Shown piece by piece: positions 45,908 to 55,121 of a stretch of 64,000 nt of DNA. Positions within the stretch are counted from its first letter, which is position 1; the number at the start of each line of letters is the position of its first letter. The position numbers and the translations under genes were made by a program. The stretch is from Novosphingobium sp. Lineage in GTDB: Bacteria; Pseudomonadota; Alphaproteobacteria; Sphingomonadales; Sphingomonadaceae. The notes under the pieces were generated by a model, which worked only from the letters and a program-made list of their open reading frames with translations, searched no databases and was not told the origin of the DNA. Location of the stretch: assembly GCF_039595395.1 (NCBI RefSeq), contig NZ_JBCNLP010000001.1:186001-250000 (forward strand). The letters are read 5' to 3'.

Positions 45908-46804
45908 TCAAAGCCCCAGCAGCCGCTTGGCCACCGCGCGGACTTCATCGGCCATATCCGGGCGCTCCAGAGCCAGGGCCAGAGTCGCCTCGACGAAACC
46001 GGTCTTGGAGCCGCAGTCGTAACGCTTGCCGCCGAAGGTCACGGCGTGGAAGGGCTGGTTGCCGATCAGCTTGGCCATGGCGTCGGTGAGCTGGATCTCG
46101 CCGCCCGCGCCCTTTTCCTGCGTGGTGAGGATGTCGATCACCTCGGGCTGAAGGATGTAGCGGCCCGACACGATCAGGTTGGAGGGCGCTTCCTCCTTCT
46201 TGGGCTTCTCGACCAGGCCCTTCACCTCGGTCAGCGTCCCGTCGAAGCCCTCGGGCCGAGCGCCGGGGGCGATCACGCCGTAGGAGGACACCTCGTCACG
46301 CGGCACTTCGAGCACGCTGACGAAGTTGCCGCCGACCTGGTTGTAGGCATCGACCATCTGCTTCATGCAGCCGGGCGTGCCGATCATCAGCTCGTCGGGC
46401 AGGAAGATGGCGAAGGGATCGTTGCCGATGATGGCGCGGGCGCACCAGATGGCGTGGCCCAGGCCCAGCGGCACCTGCTGGCGCACGGTGACGAGGTTGC
46501 CCGGCTGAATGCGCGAAGGCTCCAGCGCGGTGAGCGATTTGCCGCGCCCGGTCATGGTGGCTTCGAGTTCGAAAGCGGTATCGAAATGCTCGACGATGGC
46601 GGTCTTGCCGCGGCCCGTCACGAAGATGAGCTGTTCGATACCCGCTTCGCGCGCTTCATCGACGGCGTATTGGATCAGCGGTCGATCGATGATCGGCAGC
46701 ATCTCCTTGGGGATGGCTTTGGTGGCTGGAAGAAAACGTGTGCCCAGACCCGCGACGGGGAAAACGGCTTTACGAACGGGTTTGATCGATGATGAGATGG
46801 TCAT
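45908..46804 (-). CDS. galU: UTP-glucose-1-phosphate uridylyltransferase
   Basis: The 298-residue enzyme makes UDP-glucose for exopolysaccharide and envelope glycans. The nucleotide loop is FPVAGLGTRFLPATKAIPKEML. KGLVEKP and GEIQLTDAM are typical motifs. It ends normally with AKRLLGL. It is divergent from murA; the 155-bp region between them must hold both promoters. UDP-glucose would feed the sugar transferase gene at 56.3 kb. Confidence 0.95.
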   Translation of the reverse strand: MTISSSIKPVRKAVFPVAGLGTRFLPATKAIPKEMLPIIDRPLIQYAVDEAREAGIEQLIFVTGRGKTAIVEHFDTAFELEATMTGRGKSLTALEPSRIQPGNLVTVRQQVPLGLGHAIWCARAIIGNDPFAIFLPDELMIGTPGCMKQMVDAYNQVGGNFVSVLEVPRDEVSSYGVIAPGARPEGFDGTLTEVKGLVEKPKKEEAPSNLIVSGRYILQPEVIDILTTQEKGAGGEIQLTDAMAKLIGNQPFHAVTFGGKRYDCGSKTGFVEATLALALERPDMADEVRAVAKRLLGL

Positions 46805-46959
46805 GAAACCCCTGCTGCCACGTGGAAATCTATTACGTGTTAAATCTTATGCCGCACTGCAGCGCAAGCGGTTCAGCGCGACATGTGTATCGCTTGCGGT
46901 GGTTGTTGTGCATGTGCGGGATATTTGCGGTACGGGGGCAAACCGGCTAAAGGGCCAAA

Positions 46960-48243
46960 ATGGACAAGATCATCATTCACGGGCAAAAACGCCTGTCGGG
47001 CGTGGTGCCTGTTTCGGGCGCCAAGAATTCGGCTTTGACCCTGCTGCCCTGCGCGCTGTTGACGGATGAGCCGCTGACATTGCGCAATCTGCCGCGTCTG
47101 GCGGACATCGATTCGTTCCAGCATCTGCTGAACCAGTTCGGTGTTTCGACCACCATCGCGGGCAGCCGCCCCGAGGATTTCGGGCGAGTGATGACTCTGG
47201 CCGCCACGCGCCTGACCGCCACGACCGCGCCCTATGAGCTGGTGCGCAAGATGCGCGCCTCGATTCTGGTGCTGGGGCCTTTGTTGGCCCGCGCGGGCGA
47301 GGCGACGGTTTCGCTGCCCGGCGGCTGCGCCATCGGCAATCGCCCCATCGACCTGCACCTCAAGGCGCTGGAAGCCTTTGGCGCGACGATCGAATTGACC
47401 GCCGGTTACGTCCGCGCGATCGCGCCCGACGGCGGTCTGCCCGGTGGGCGCTACACCTTCCCGGTGGTGTCCGTGGGCGCGACCGAAAACGCGCTGATGG
47501 CCGCTGTTCTGGCGCGCGGTACCTGCATCCTGCACAATGCCGCGCGTGAGCCCGAGATCGTTGACCTCTGCAACCTGCTGGTCGCCATGGGCGCGCAGAT
47601 CGAGGGCATTGGCAGTTCGGATCTCACCATTCACGGTGTGGATCGCCTGCATGGTGCAACCTATATGGTGATGCCGGATCGCATCGAGGCTGGCTCCTAC
47701 GCTTGCGCCGCCGCGATCACCGGCGGTGAGGTCGAGTTGAAGGGCGCCCGCATCGAGGAGATGGAAAGCACGCTTCAGGCGCTGCGCGACGCGGGCGTGC
47801 ATGTCGAAGGCGTTGCCGGTGGGATCAAGGTCGCCGCCGATGGTCCGCTGCGTCCTGTCACGCTGTCCACCGCGCCCTATCCCGGTTTCGCCACCGACAT
47901 GCAGGCTCAGTTGATGGCCATGCTGTGCCGCGCCGAGGGCACCAGCGTGCTGACCGAGACGATCTTCGAAAACCGCTACATGCATGTGCCCGAACTGGCG
48001 CGCATGGGCGCCAATATCTCGACCCAGGGCCGCACCGCCATCGTGCAGGGCGTGCCCAAACTGACCGGGGCCCAGGTGATGGCGACCGATCTGCGCGCCT
48101 CGATGAGCCTGATCATCGCTGGCCTCGCCGCCGAGGGCGAGACGCAGGTGTCGCGCATCTATCACCTCGATCGCGGCTATGAGCGGCTTGAGGAGAAGTT
48201 CGCTCTGCTCGGCGCGGATATCGAGCGGGTCGGAAGTGATTAA
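46960..48243 (+). CDS. murA: UDP-N-acetylglucosamine 1-carboxyvinyltransferase
   Basis: The 427-residue enzyme carries out the first committed step of peptidoglycan synthesis. The active-site cysteine is in LPGGCAIGNRPIDLH, so the protein should be fosfomycin-sensitive by family knowledge. Other motifs are KNSALTLLPCALLTDE near the N terminus and AAGLAAEGET-type LIIAGLAAEGET near the end. Its stop lies 16 bp from repeat copy K. Confidence 0.95.
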   Translation: MDKIIIHGQKRLSGVVPVSGAKNSALTLLPCALLTDEPLTLRNLPRLADIDSFQHLLNQFGVSTTIAGSRPEDFGRVMTLAATRLTATTAPYELVRKMRASILVLGPLLARAGEATVSLPGGCAIGNRPIDLHLKALEAFGATIELTAGYVRAIAPDGGLPGGRYTFPVVSVGATENALMAAVLARGTCILHNAAREPEIVDLCNLLVAMGAQIEGIGSSDLTIHGVDRLHGATYMVMPDRIEAGSYACAAAITGGEVELKGARIEEMESTLQALRDAGVHVEGVAGGIKVAADGPLRPVTLSTAPYPGFATDMQAQLMAMLCRAEGTSVLTETIFENRYMHVPELARMGANISTQGRTAIVQGVPKLTGAQVMATDLRASMSLIIAGLAAEGETQVSRIYHLDRGYERLEEKFALLGADIERVGSD

Positions 48244-48258
48244 GAAGTAAGGATAAGT

Positions 48259-48485
48259 GCGAGGGCCATCGCCCTCGCGCTCCCTTTAATGTCTGCGTGG
48301 GAGCTACGGGTTCGGCCTTGAACTCAGTTTGCCGCGCCGCAGGCTTTAAAACGAGAAAAGGCGCCGGGGCTTCCTGCCTGCGGCGCCTTTCTGTTGCGCT
48401 GGTGGAAAGCCTGGGCGCTCGGCTTCGGAACCACTGCCTTTGCGTCGGAAGACGTCATGGGAGCGCGAGGGGGTAACCCCCTCGC
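48259..48485 (-). repeat. Hairpin-capped intergenic repeat, copy K
   Basis: Reverse copy between the convergent murA and 48504 genes. The caps are GGGCCATCGCCC and GGGGTAACCCC. The long centre contains GGCGCCGGGGCTTCCTGCC. Confidence 0.9.
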
Positions 48486-48503
48486 ATCTATCCTTTAAAC
48501 CTC

Positions 48504-48794
48504 TTAACGCCGATAATAACGGCACCGCTTCTTGGCGGTCATCGAGCGGTCGATCGCGCGCCCACCCAGAGCACCAGCCGCGGCGCCGACCAGAGGCCCG
48601 GCCAGACCGCCACCGATCACCTTGTCGCCCACCACGGCGCCTGCCACGCCACCTGCGACCAGACCGGTGGTGCCGCTCGAGTGGCGGCAGGACTTGTAGA
48701 CCTGACGACGGGGAACGGGGCGCGCGTCGGCGTCCGCGGCGAGGGCGGGCAGGATCAGCACGGCGGCCGCAAGGGCGGGAAGCAATGATTTCAT
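48504..48794 (-). CDS. Glycine-zipper exported protein
   Basis: The 96-residue protein has a signal peptide (KSLLPALAAAVLILPALAADADA). It has a small Cys-containing segment (YKSCRHSSG) and a Gly/Ala-rich zipper (GLVAGGVAGAVVGDKVIGGG), then a basic C terminus (KKRCRYYRR). Start ATG 48794 has a strong GGAGGAG site at 48802-48810. The pattern resembles small outer-membrane-associated 17-kDa-antigen/2TM proteins. The exact role is unknown. Confidence 0.82.
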   Translation of the reverse strand: MKSLLPALAAAVLILPALAADADARPVPRRQVYKSCRHSSGTTGLVAGGVAGAVVGDKVIGGGLAGPLVGAAAGALGGRAIDRSMTAKKRCRYYRR

Positions 48795-48816
48795 GGGGTT
48801 TCTCCTCCTCTGGAAC

Positions 48817-49137
48817 TCATATGTTCGAACTGTGTTCGGTTGAGTGCTCAGTGTCGCCAACGGGCTGAATGCCGCTGGAACCGCCGATGGGGCTTTCGTT
48901 CATCTTCCCAATCGCCCGTTGGGCCAGCCACAGGCGGATGGCTCCGGCCAGGCCCGGCGGGGTGGGGGCGGCGATGCGCTGGGCATCGATGCGCGCGACC
49001 AGTGCGTTGAGGGGGAGGCCTTCGCGATGGGCCTCGCTGCGCAGCCAGTCCCAGAACAGGGGTTCGAGGCTGATCGAGGTCTTGTGCCCGGCAATCTCGA
49101 CCGAGCGTTTGACCGGCGGATGATAGGGCGTGCTCAT
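48817..49137 (-). CDS. Ribbon-helix-helix domain protein
   Basis: The 106-residue protein carries an RHH_4-type domain (VKRSVEIAGHKTSISLEPLFWDWL, PLNALVARIDAQR). Its polar C-terminal tail is probably disordered. The family binds DNA as a dimer but has few characterised members. Start ATG 49137 was preferred to the TTG at 49146. It lies 22 bp upstream of the glycine-zipper gene on the same strand. Confidence 0.8.
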   Translation of the reverse strand: MSTPYHPPVKRSVEIAGHKTSISLEPLFWDWLRSEAHREGLPLNALVARIDAQRIAAPTPPGLAGAIRLWLAQRAIGKMNESPIGGSSGIQPVGDTEHSTEHSSNI

Positions 49138-49229
49138 GGCGGCCAATTGTATCAGGGATGGGCGCCGGGAGAAGGCGCTTTATGCGCTTTTATGGCGCCT
49201 TGCGCGGGACGTTTGCGCAAGCACAGGAA

Positions 49230-49285
49230 GCCACTGCCCCTTCGTCGGGAGACGTTATGGGAGCGCGAGGGGGTAACCCCCTCGC
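49230..49285 (-). repeat. Hairpin-capped intergenic repeat, half copy L
   Basis: Only one terminal part remains: CCACTGCCCCTTCGTCGG, GACGTTATGGGAG and the GGGGTAACCCC cap, then CACGCCCTTTTTTC. The other cap and the centre are absent. It lies between tandem minus-strand genes (RHH protein upstream, phaB downstream). Confidence 0.85.
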
Positions 49286-49310
49286 ACGCCCTTTTTTCAT
49301 TCCAAATCAC

Positions 49311-50033
49311 TCAATACATATGCTGCCCGCCATTGAGCGACAGCGTCGAGCCGGTCACAAACCCGGCCTCCTCGGCGCAGAGGAACGCCACAGCGCGCGC
49401 GATTTCCGAAGCCTGACCCAGACGCCCGACGGGGATCTTGGCGATGATCTTGTCGAGCACCGGCTGAGGCACGGCGGCCACCATATCGGTGTCGATATAG
49501 CCCGGCGCGATGGCGTTGACGGTGACGCCGAACTTGGCGCCTTCCTGTGCCAGCGCCTTGGTGAAGCCGTGGATGCCCGACTTGGCGGCGGCATAGTTGA
49601 CCTGACCGTACTGCCCGGCCTGACCGTTGATCGAGCCGATGTTGACGATACGGCCCCAGCCACGCTCACGCATGCCGGGGAAGGTGGCCTTGGCCATGTT
49701 GAAGCAACCGCCAAGGTTGATGCGCATCACCTCGTTCCAGTCGTCGAAGGTCATCTTGTGGAGCGTGCCGTCGCGGGTGATGCCCGCATTGTTGACCACC
49801 ACATCGACCGGGCCCAGATCGGCCTCGACCTGCTTGACGCCGGCCAGCACGGCCTCATGGTCGCCCACATCCCATTTGTAGGTGGCGATCCCGGTGGCGT
49901 CGGTGAAAGCCTTGGCCTTGGCTTCATTGCCCGCGTAATTGGCTGCAACCGTGTAGCCCAGATCCCTGAGCGCAAGGCTGATCGCCTCACCGATGCCGCG
50001 CGTGCCTCCGGTGACGATGGCGATTCGAGTCAT
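49311..50033 (-). CDS. phaB: Acetoacetyl-CoA reductase (PHB synthesis)
   Basis: The 240-residue short-chain dehydrogenase has the NADPH loop TGGTRGIGEAIS. The catalytic Ser is in NIGSINGQAGQYGQVNY, and Tyr-x3-Lys is YAAAK. The QAGQYGQVNY context and GYIDTDMVAAVP are typical of PhaB rather than FabG. It makes (R)-3-hydroxybutyryl-CoA for polyhydroxybutyrate. No phaA or phaC is in the window. A cluster of TTGC/GCAA palindromes lies 124-200 bp upstream (see next). Confidence 0.9.
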   Translation of the reverse strand: MTRIAIVTGGTRGIGEAISLALRDLGYTVAANYAGNEAKAKAFTDATGIATYKWDVGDHEAVLAGVKQVEADLGPVDVVVNNAGITRDGTLHKMTFDDWNEVMRINLGGCFNMAKATFPGMRERGWGRIVNIGSINGQAGQYGQVNYAAAKSGIHGFTKALAQEGAKFGVTVNAIAPGYIDTDMVAAVPQPVLDKIIAKIPVGRLGQASEIARAVAFLCAEEAGFVTGSTLSLNGGQHMY

Positions 50034-50156
50034 AATCTCTCCAATGCGTGAAGCGTGATCGACGGACCGGCCCAGAGAAGAGGATGGGCGGGCGGGCGGC
50101 AGAGCGCCGCCACAGCCATGATCCTAATTCAGTGGGGCGGTGAATCAATAACCGAT

Positions 50157-50236
50157 TTGCATTGGGAAATGAAAAGAAAGATGTTGCAACTATTTGACAT
50201 TGCGGTGCAAAATACAGGTCTTCGCAGTTGCAGCAA
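50157..50236 (-). promoter_or_regulatory. TTGC/GCAA palindrome cluster upstream of phaB (PhaR-like candidate)
   Basis: Palindromes TTGC-GGT-GCAA (50200-50210) and TTGC-A-GCAA (50228-50236), plus TTGCAA at 50184-50189 and a TTGCATT half site at 50157, occur within 80 bp. PhaR of Paracoccus and relatives binds TGC/GCA palindromes near PHB genes, so this is a plausible PhaR target. Inference only. Confidence 0.45.
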
Positions 50237-50264
50237 AATAAGGCGTGTTCCGATCCGGTGTGTT

Positions 50265-51101
50265 TCAGAACCGGAACTGCGTCCCTACGTAAACAGCCTG
50301 ACTGTCGGACTTGCCGTCGGGCGACATGGACTTGATCCGGTCGCGGTCCTGCGAATAGCGCACGCCCGCCGTCACGTCGAAGTTGCGGGTGACGCGATAG
50401 CTGCCGCCGACATCCACGCTCTGCTCGCCCAGCGTTTCCAGCGTGCGGGGCGCCCGCCCGGCGCGCTGATTGTCGTCAAGCTGCACATGCGGGGCCAGAC
50501 GCGAGACGGTGGCGGCCGCCGAATTGTCCGCCTGGGCATAGGCCGACAGGTCGGGCATCTCGCCGCGCCGCGATTCGCGGGCGATATCCTTGGGCAGGTC
50601 CTTGGGCAGGGTGAAATTGGCGCTGGCCGGGGTGAAGCCCTGATAGCCATGCGCCAGACCCAGGTTGTAGGCGGTGGTGGCCAGATGCAGCACCGGCGGC
50701 GCGGGCGCGGCAAAGGCCGTGCTGCGGATGGCGGGGCCGCGCACCACGATCGAATGGGCGGTCGCCTCATCGACGCGCACCGCCACCGTCACCGAGCGAT
50801 CGGGGCGGGAGTACAGGCCCGCGGGCGTGTAACGGAACAGCGCCGGGTCGCGGGAACGCGCCGCCAGAGCGCGGGTCAGATGCGGATCGGTCTCGCCGGG
50901 GGCAAAGCCGCCGCCGCTCTCTTTCAGCGCATTCTGGCTGATGCCAAGGCCGGGCAGGGCGGCTTCCAGCTTGCTGGAATAGGCCAGCACCGCGCTGGGC
51001 AGCGCCAGCACGCAGACGGCCATCACCATCACCAGCGCCGGAGACTTGAGTGCCTCCGGTGAGGTCTGGCCGGCATGCAGTCTGTAGTATGCGGTGGCCA
51101 T
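50265..51101 (-). CDS. Hypothetical envelope protein with outer-membrane-type C terminus
   Basis: The 278-residue protein has a basic N terminus and one hydrophobic segment (LVMVMAVCVLALPSAVLAY). It has no recognised domain in the middle. The C terminus is beta-strand-like (VDVGGSYRVTRNFDVTAGVRY...QAVYVGTQFRF) and ends in Phe, as outer-membrane barrel proteins do. A complete barrel seems too short, so it may be a small membrane or surface-associated protein. Divergent from the DUF3576 lipoprotein. Confidence 0.6.
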   Translation of the reverse strand: MATAYYRLHAGQTSPEALKSPALVMVMAVCVLALPSAVLAYSSKLEAALPGLGISQNALKESGGGFAPGETDPHLTRALAARSRDPALFRYTPAGLYSRPDRSVTVAVRVDEATAHSIVVRGPAIRSTAFAAPAPPVLHLATTAYNLGLAHGYQGFTPASANFTLPKDLPKDIARESRRGEMPDLSAYAQADNSAAATVSRLAPHVQLDDNQRAGRAPRTLETLGEQSVDVGGSYRVTRNFDVTAGVRYSQDRDRIKSMSPDGKSDSQAVYVGTQFRF

Positions 51102-51439
51102 GAAGGGGCCTGAACCTTCCCGATTAAAAAGTCTGAAGCGTGAAACCTTGAAGCACGAATCCGCCCCGGTGTTCCCCAGGGCCTTCTGTTATGAAGCCGC
51201 TATAGGTGTTCTCTATGCCATCGCCAAGCTGAACCCGAGAAGAACGATGTGCGATATTCAGACGATGTTCACCACGCGAAGGGCGAGAAGGCCTTGCGGG
51301 CCTCTTGCCGCCGAGGGGCTTGCCGCCGGGGCGGGGGCAGCTATAGAGGCCAGAACGTGTGTGCGCCGAACCGCAAGCGTATCGGCGCGTGCAGGCATGG
51401 ATGACGGGCGGGTTTGACGGCCGGTTGCAAGGATTGGGT
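51102..51439. other. 338-bp divergent intergenic region
   Basis: The gap between the minus-strand gene at 50265 and the DUF3576 gene must hold both promoters. I see no open frame I would call a gene. A GC-rich tract (GGCCTTGCGGGCCTCTTGCCG) lies near 51290-51310. No hairpin-capped repeat is present, in line with its absence from all divergent gaps. Confidence 0.5.
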
Positions 51440-51940
51440 ATGACGACGGGATTGCTGGAAGACAAGTTGGCCTCTCGCGCATTGCGCATGGGCTTGCGCG
51501 CCGGAGTGATGGCGCTGGGCGTTCTGGCGCTGGCGGCATGCAGCCATGGTCCGCTCCATATCAAGCATCATCGTGCCCGTCCGGGCCGTCTGGCGCTGCC
51601 GCCCACGAATGTGACGACGATCGGCGTCAATTCCTATCTGTGGCGTGCCAGCCTCGATGTGCTCAGCTTCATGCCGCTGATCCAGTCGGACAGCAATGGC
51701 GGCGTGATCGTCACCGACTGGTATTCGAACCCCAGCAACCCCGGTGAGCGCATGAAGATCACCGTGACCATTCTGGACAAGGATCTGCGGTCGGACGCGC
51801 TGCGCGTGGCCGCCAGCCGTCAGGTCAACCAGGGCGGCACCTGGGTGGATGCGCCGGTGAAGGCCGCCACCGTGCAGCAGCTTGAGGACGTGATCCTGAC
51901 CAAGGCGCGCGATCTGCGCCGCGGCACCATTCAGCAGTAA
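51440..51940 (+). CDS. DUF3576 lipoprotein
   Basis: The 166-residue protein has a lipoprotein signal (MALGVLALAAC, lipobox LAAC). The mature domain has GVNSYLWRASLDVLSFMPL, SDSNGGVIVTDWYSNP and VTILDKDLRSDALRV, the DUF3576 pattern. ATG 51440 is the annotated start; ATG 51488 would give a tighter signal peptide. It precedes leuS, an order conserved among alphaproteobacteria to my recollection, and may assist envelope assembly. Function unproven. Confidence 0.85.
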   Translation: MTTGLLEDKLASRALRMGLRAGVMALGVLALAACSHGPLHIKHHRARPGRLALPPTNVTTIGVNSYLWRASLDVLSFMPLIQSDSNGGVIVTDWYSNPSNPGERMKITVTILDKDLRSDALRVAASRQVNQGGTWVDAPVKAATVQQLEDVILTKARDLRRGTIQQ

Positions 51941-52028
51941 TCTCGCCGGTTACCGCTTCCTTTCCGCCCGTCGCTGTTTCGCGTGAGGCGGAAAGGCGGT
52001 GGGCGGCATGAAGGAAGAAGCAGTTACC

Positions 52029-54548
52029 ATGAGCGAGCGTTTCGAAGCCAACACCGCTGACACCCATTGGCAGCGCGTGTGGGACGAGGCCCAGTCCTTC
52101 AAGGCCGACGACAGCTCGCCCAAGCCGCGCAGCTATGTGCTTGAGATGTTTCCCTATCCTTCGGGGCGCATCCATATCGGCCATGTGCGCAACTACACGA
52201 TGGGCGACGTGCTGGCCCGCTACAAGCGGATGCAGGGCTTCGAGGTGCTGCACCCCATGGGCTGGGACGCATTCGGCATGCCCGCCGAGAATGCCGCCAT
52301 GGAAAAGGGGGTCCACCCCGGCGGCTGGACGCGCGACAACATCGCCAACATGAAGGCGCAGCTGAAGCGCCTTGGCTTCGCGCTCGACTGGAGCCGCGAG
52401 CTGGCGACCTGCGAGCCCGACTATTACGGGCAGGAGCAGGCGCTGTTCCTCGATCTCTATGCCGCAGGGCTGGTCTACCGCAAGGAATCAACGGTCAACT
52501 GGGACCCGATCGATCAGACCGTGCTGGCCAACGAACAGGTGATCGACGGGCGCGGCTGGCGCAGCGGCGCGATGGTCGAGAAGCGCAAGCTCTCGCAGTG
52601 GTTCCTCAAGATCACCGATTTCGCCGATGAACTGCTCGAAGGTCTGGGCTCGCTGGAGCATTGGCCCGAGAAGGTGAAGCTGATGCAGGAGAACTGGATC
52701 GGCAAGAGCCAGGGCCTGCAGTTCAGCTTCCACCTCTCGAACGGCGCCGGGCTGGATGTCTACACCACCCGCCCCGACACGATCTTTGGCGCCAGCTTTG
52801 TGGCCGTGGCTGCCGATCACCCGGTGGCGCAGGGCGTGGCCGAGCATAATGCGGACGCCGCTGCCTTTATCGAGCTGTGCAAGCAGGGCGGCACCACCGC
52901 CGCCGAGCTGGAAACCGCCGAAAAGCTGGGCTTCGACACCGGCATCACCGCGCGCCATCCCTTCACCGGGGCCGAGCTGCCGGTCTTCATCGCCAATTTC
53001 GTGCTGATGGAATACGGCACCGGCGCCGTGATGGCCGTGCCGGGGCATGACCAGCGTGATTTCGAATTCGCGACCAAGTACAATCTGCCGATCCTGCGCG
53101 TCGTCGCCGCCAGCGCCGATGAGGCCGACAAGCCCTTCGGCAAGGAAGCCGAGGCCGGTGACGGCATTCTGGTGAACTCGGACTTCCTCAACGGCCTGTC
53201 CGTGGCCGAGGCGAAGAAGACGATCATCGCGCGCCTCGAAGCCAATGGCTCGGGCGAGGGCAAGACCGTGTGGCGCCTGCGCGACTGGGGCGTTTCGCGC
53301 CAGCGCTATTGGGGCACGCCGATCCCCTTCATCCATTGCGAGATCTGCGGCGTCGTCCCCGTGCCCAAGAAGCAGCTGCCGGTGGTGCTGCCGGAGGATG
53401 TGGATTTCGCCACGCCGGGCAATCCGCTGGCGCGCCACGCCACCTGGAAGCATGTCGACTGCCCGCAATGCGGCAAGCCCGCGCGGCGCGAGACCGACAC
53501 GCTGGACACCTTTGTGGATTCGAGCTGGTACTTCCTGCGCTTTGCCAGCCAGCCCAGCGATGCGCCCTTCGATCCGGCCGAGATCGCCCGCTGGCTGCCC
53601 GTCGGCCAGTATATCGGCGGCATCGAGCATGCGATCCTGCATCTGCTCTACGCCCGTTTCTGGACCCGCGCCCTCTCGCGCATCGGCAAGATCGAGGTGA
53701 AGGAGCCCTTCGCCAGCCTGTTCACGCAGGGCATGGTGACGCATGAGACCTACAGCCGCGTCGATCCCGCCAATGGCCAGCCCGTGTGGTTCAGCCCCGG
53801 CGAGGTGGAGCGCAGCGGCGATGGCGCCACGCTGAAGGCGGATGGCGCTCCGGTTGAGATCGGCCGCGTCATCAAGATGTCGAAGTCGAAGAAGAACGTG
53901 GTCGATCCCGATGAGATCGTCGCGACCTACGGCGCTGACGCGATCCGCTGGTTCATGCTCTCCGACAGCCCGCCCGAACGCGATCTGCCCTGGAGCGAGG
54001 CCGGCATCGAGGGCTGCGCGCGCTTCGTGCAGCGCCTGTGGCGTCTGTTCGGCCAGTTCGATGCCAGCGCCTCGGGCGAGGACAAGGCGGTGGAGCGCAA
54101 GATCCACCAGACCGTCCATGCCGCCGCGCAGGACATCGAATCGCTGGGCTTCAACAAGGCCGTGGCGCGCATCTACGAACTGACCGGCGTGGTGGAAAAG
54201 GCAGCGCCCAGCGCCAGCCGCAACAATGGCATCAAGGCCGTGCTGCTGCTGATCGCCCCGATGATGCCGCATCTGGCCGAAGAGGCCTGGGCCAAGATCG
54301 GTGAGGGCCTGATCGCCGATGCGGCATGGCCCGAAGTCGATCCGGCGCTGCTGGTCGATGATGAGGTCACCGTGGCCATTCAGGTCAAGGGCAAGCTGCG
54401 CGACACCGTCACCGTGGCCAAGGGCACCTCGAAGGAGGAGCTGGAAAGGCTGGCGCGGGCATCGGAAAAGGTGCAGCGTGCGCTGGAAGGCGCCGAGATT
54501 AAGAAGGTGATCGTGGTGCCCGACCGTCTCGTCAATCTGGTGGCCTGA
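52029..54548 (+). CDS. leuS: Leucyl-tRNA synthetase
   Basis: The 839-residue class I synthetase has HIGH as PSGRIHIGHVRNY near the N terminus and KMSKS as IKMSKSKKNVVDP near residue 620. The CP1 editing domain lies between, including TTRPDTIFGASFVAVAADHP. ATG 52029 was chosen over the in-frame ATG-rich extension to 51999. It runs 5 bp before lptE, so leuS, lptE and holA form an operon. Confidence 0.97.
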   Translation: MSERFEANTADTHWQRVWDEAQSFKADDSSPKPRSYVLEMFPYPSGRIHIGHVRNYTMGDVLARYKRMQGFEVLHPMGWDAFGMPAENAAMEKGVHPGGWTRDNIANMKAQLKRLGFALDWSRELATCEPDYYGQEQALFLDLYAAGLVYRKESTVNWDPIDQTVLANEQVIDGRGWRSGAMVEKRKLSQWFLKITDFADELLEGLGSLEHWPEKVKLMQENWIGKSQGLQFSFHLSNGAGLDVYTTRPDTIFGASFVAVAADHPVAQGVAEHNADAAAFIELCKQGGTTAAELETAEKLGFDTGITARHPFTGAELPVFIANFVLMEYGTGAVMAVPGHDQRDFEFATKYNLPILRVVAASADEADKPFGKEAEAGDGILVNSDFLNGLSVAEAKKTIIARLEANGSGEGKTVWRLRDWGVSRQRYWGTPIPFIHCEICGVVPVPKKQLPVVLPEDVDFATPGNPLARHATWKHVDCPQCGKPARRETDTLDTFVDSSWYFLRFASQPSDAPFDPAEIARWLPVGQYIGGIEHAILHLLYARFWTRALSRIGKIEVKEPFASLFTQGMVTHETYSRVDPANGQPVWFSPGEVERSGDGATLKADGAPVEIGRVIKMSKSKKNVVDPDEIVATYGADAIRWFMLSDSPPERDLPWSEAGIEGCARFVQRLWRLFGQFDASASGEDKAVERKIHQTVHAAAQDIESLGFNKAVARIYELTGVVEKAAPSASRNNGIKAVLLLIAPMMPHLAEEAWAKIGEGLIADAAWPEVDPALLVDDEVTVAIQVKGKLRDTVTVAKGTSKEELERLARASEKVQRALEGAEIKKVIVVPDRLVNLVA

Positions 54549-54553
54549 ACCTT

Positions 54554-55114
54554 ATGAAGCGCTTTCTGGCTCTCGCCCTGATCGCCGCGCCGCTGCTGGG
54601 CGGCTGCGGGCTGCACCCGCTCTATGAGGGCGGCAGCCATGCGGCGGTCTCGCAGGGGCTGGACGATGTTGATGTGCCCGCCATTGCCGGGCAGCAGGGC
54701 TGGCTGATGCGCAATGCGCTCAACGACCGCATGCATCCCACCGGCAACCGTGAGGGCACCAAGCGCTTCCGCCTCGATGTGCGGCTGGATGACAAGCTGG
54801 AGGGTCTCGGCCTGCTCGCCAACGATACGGTGGGCCGCGAAAGGCGCACCCTGCGCGCGCGTTACCAGTTGGTCGATACCTCTTCGGGCGAGATCCTGCT
54901 CGATGCCACCGCCGGTTCGGACGCGGGCATCGATGTGGTCTCCAGCGAATATGCCACCGTCGCCGCCGAGCAGAGCGCGTTGGAGAACCTGACTCGCGTG
55001 GTGGCGGACCGAATTGTCACCACATTGGCGATTCGTCTGCGCAAGGGCGATGTGGGCGCCGCCGGCGGTGCCGCGCCCGACAAGGACAGCCCCGCCCCCG
55101 AACGCCAGCGCTGA
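54554..55114 (+). CDS. lptE: LPS-assembly lipoprotein LptE
   Basis: The 186-residue lipoprotein (lipobox LLGGC) has the LptE pattern GCGLHPLYEGG, RNALNDRM and RRTLRARYQLVD. It sits in the outer membrane as a plug for LptD in LPS export. The C-terminal tail is charged and Pro-rich. It lies between leuS and holA, its usual position in alphaproteobacteria. Confidence 0.9.
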   Translation: MKRFLALALIAAPLLGGCGLHPLYEGGSHAAVSQGLDDVDVPAIAGQQGWLMRNALNDRMHPTGNREGTKRFRLDVRLDDKLEGLGLLANDTVGRERRTLRARYQLVDTSSGEILLDATAGSDAGIDVVSSEYATVAAEQSALENLTRVVADRIVTTLAIRLRKGDVGAAGGAAPDKDSPAPERQR

Positions 55115-55121
55115 GCGCGCG

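Noticed and set aside
48440..48868. Short frames encoding SWEREGVTPSHL-like peptides (here and at many repeat copies)
   Set aside because: The peptide is only the translation of the repeat's GGGAGCGCGAGGGGGTAACC part; it recurs in unrelated contexts and has no gene signals.
52488..54272. 594-codon minus-strand frame over leuS
   Set aside because: Antisense to a conserved synthetase.
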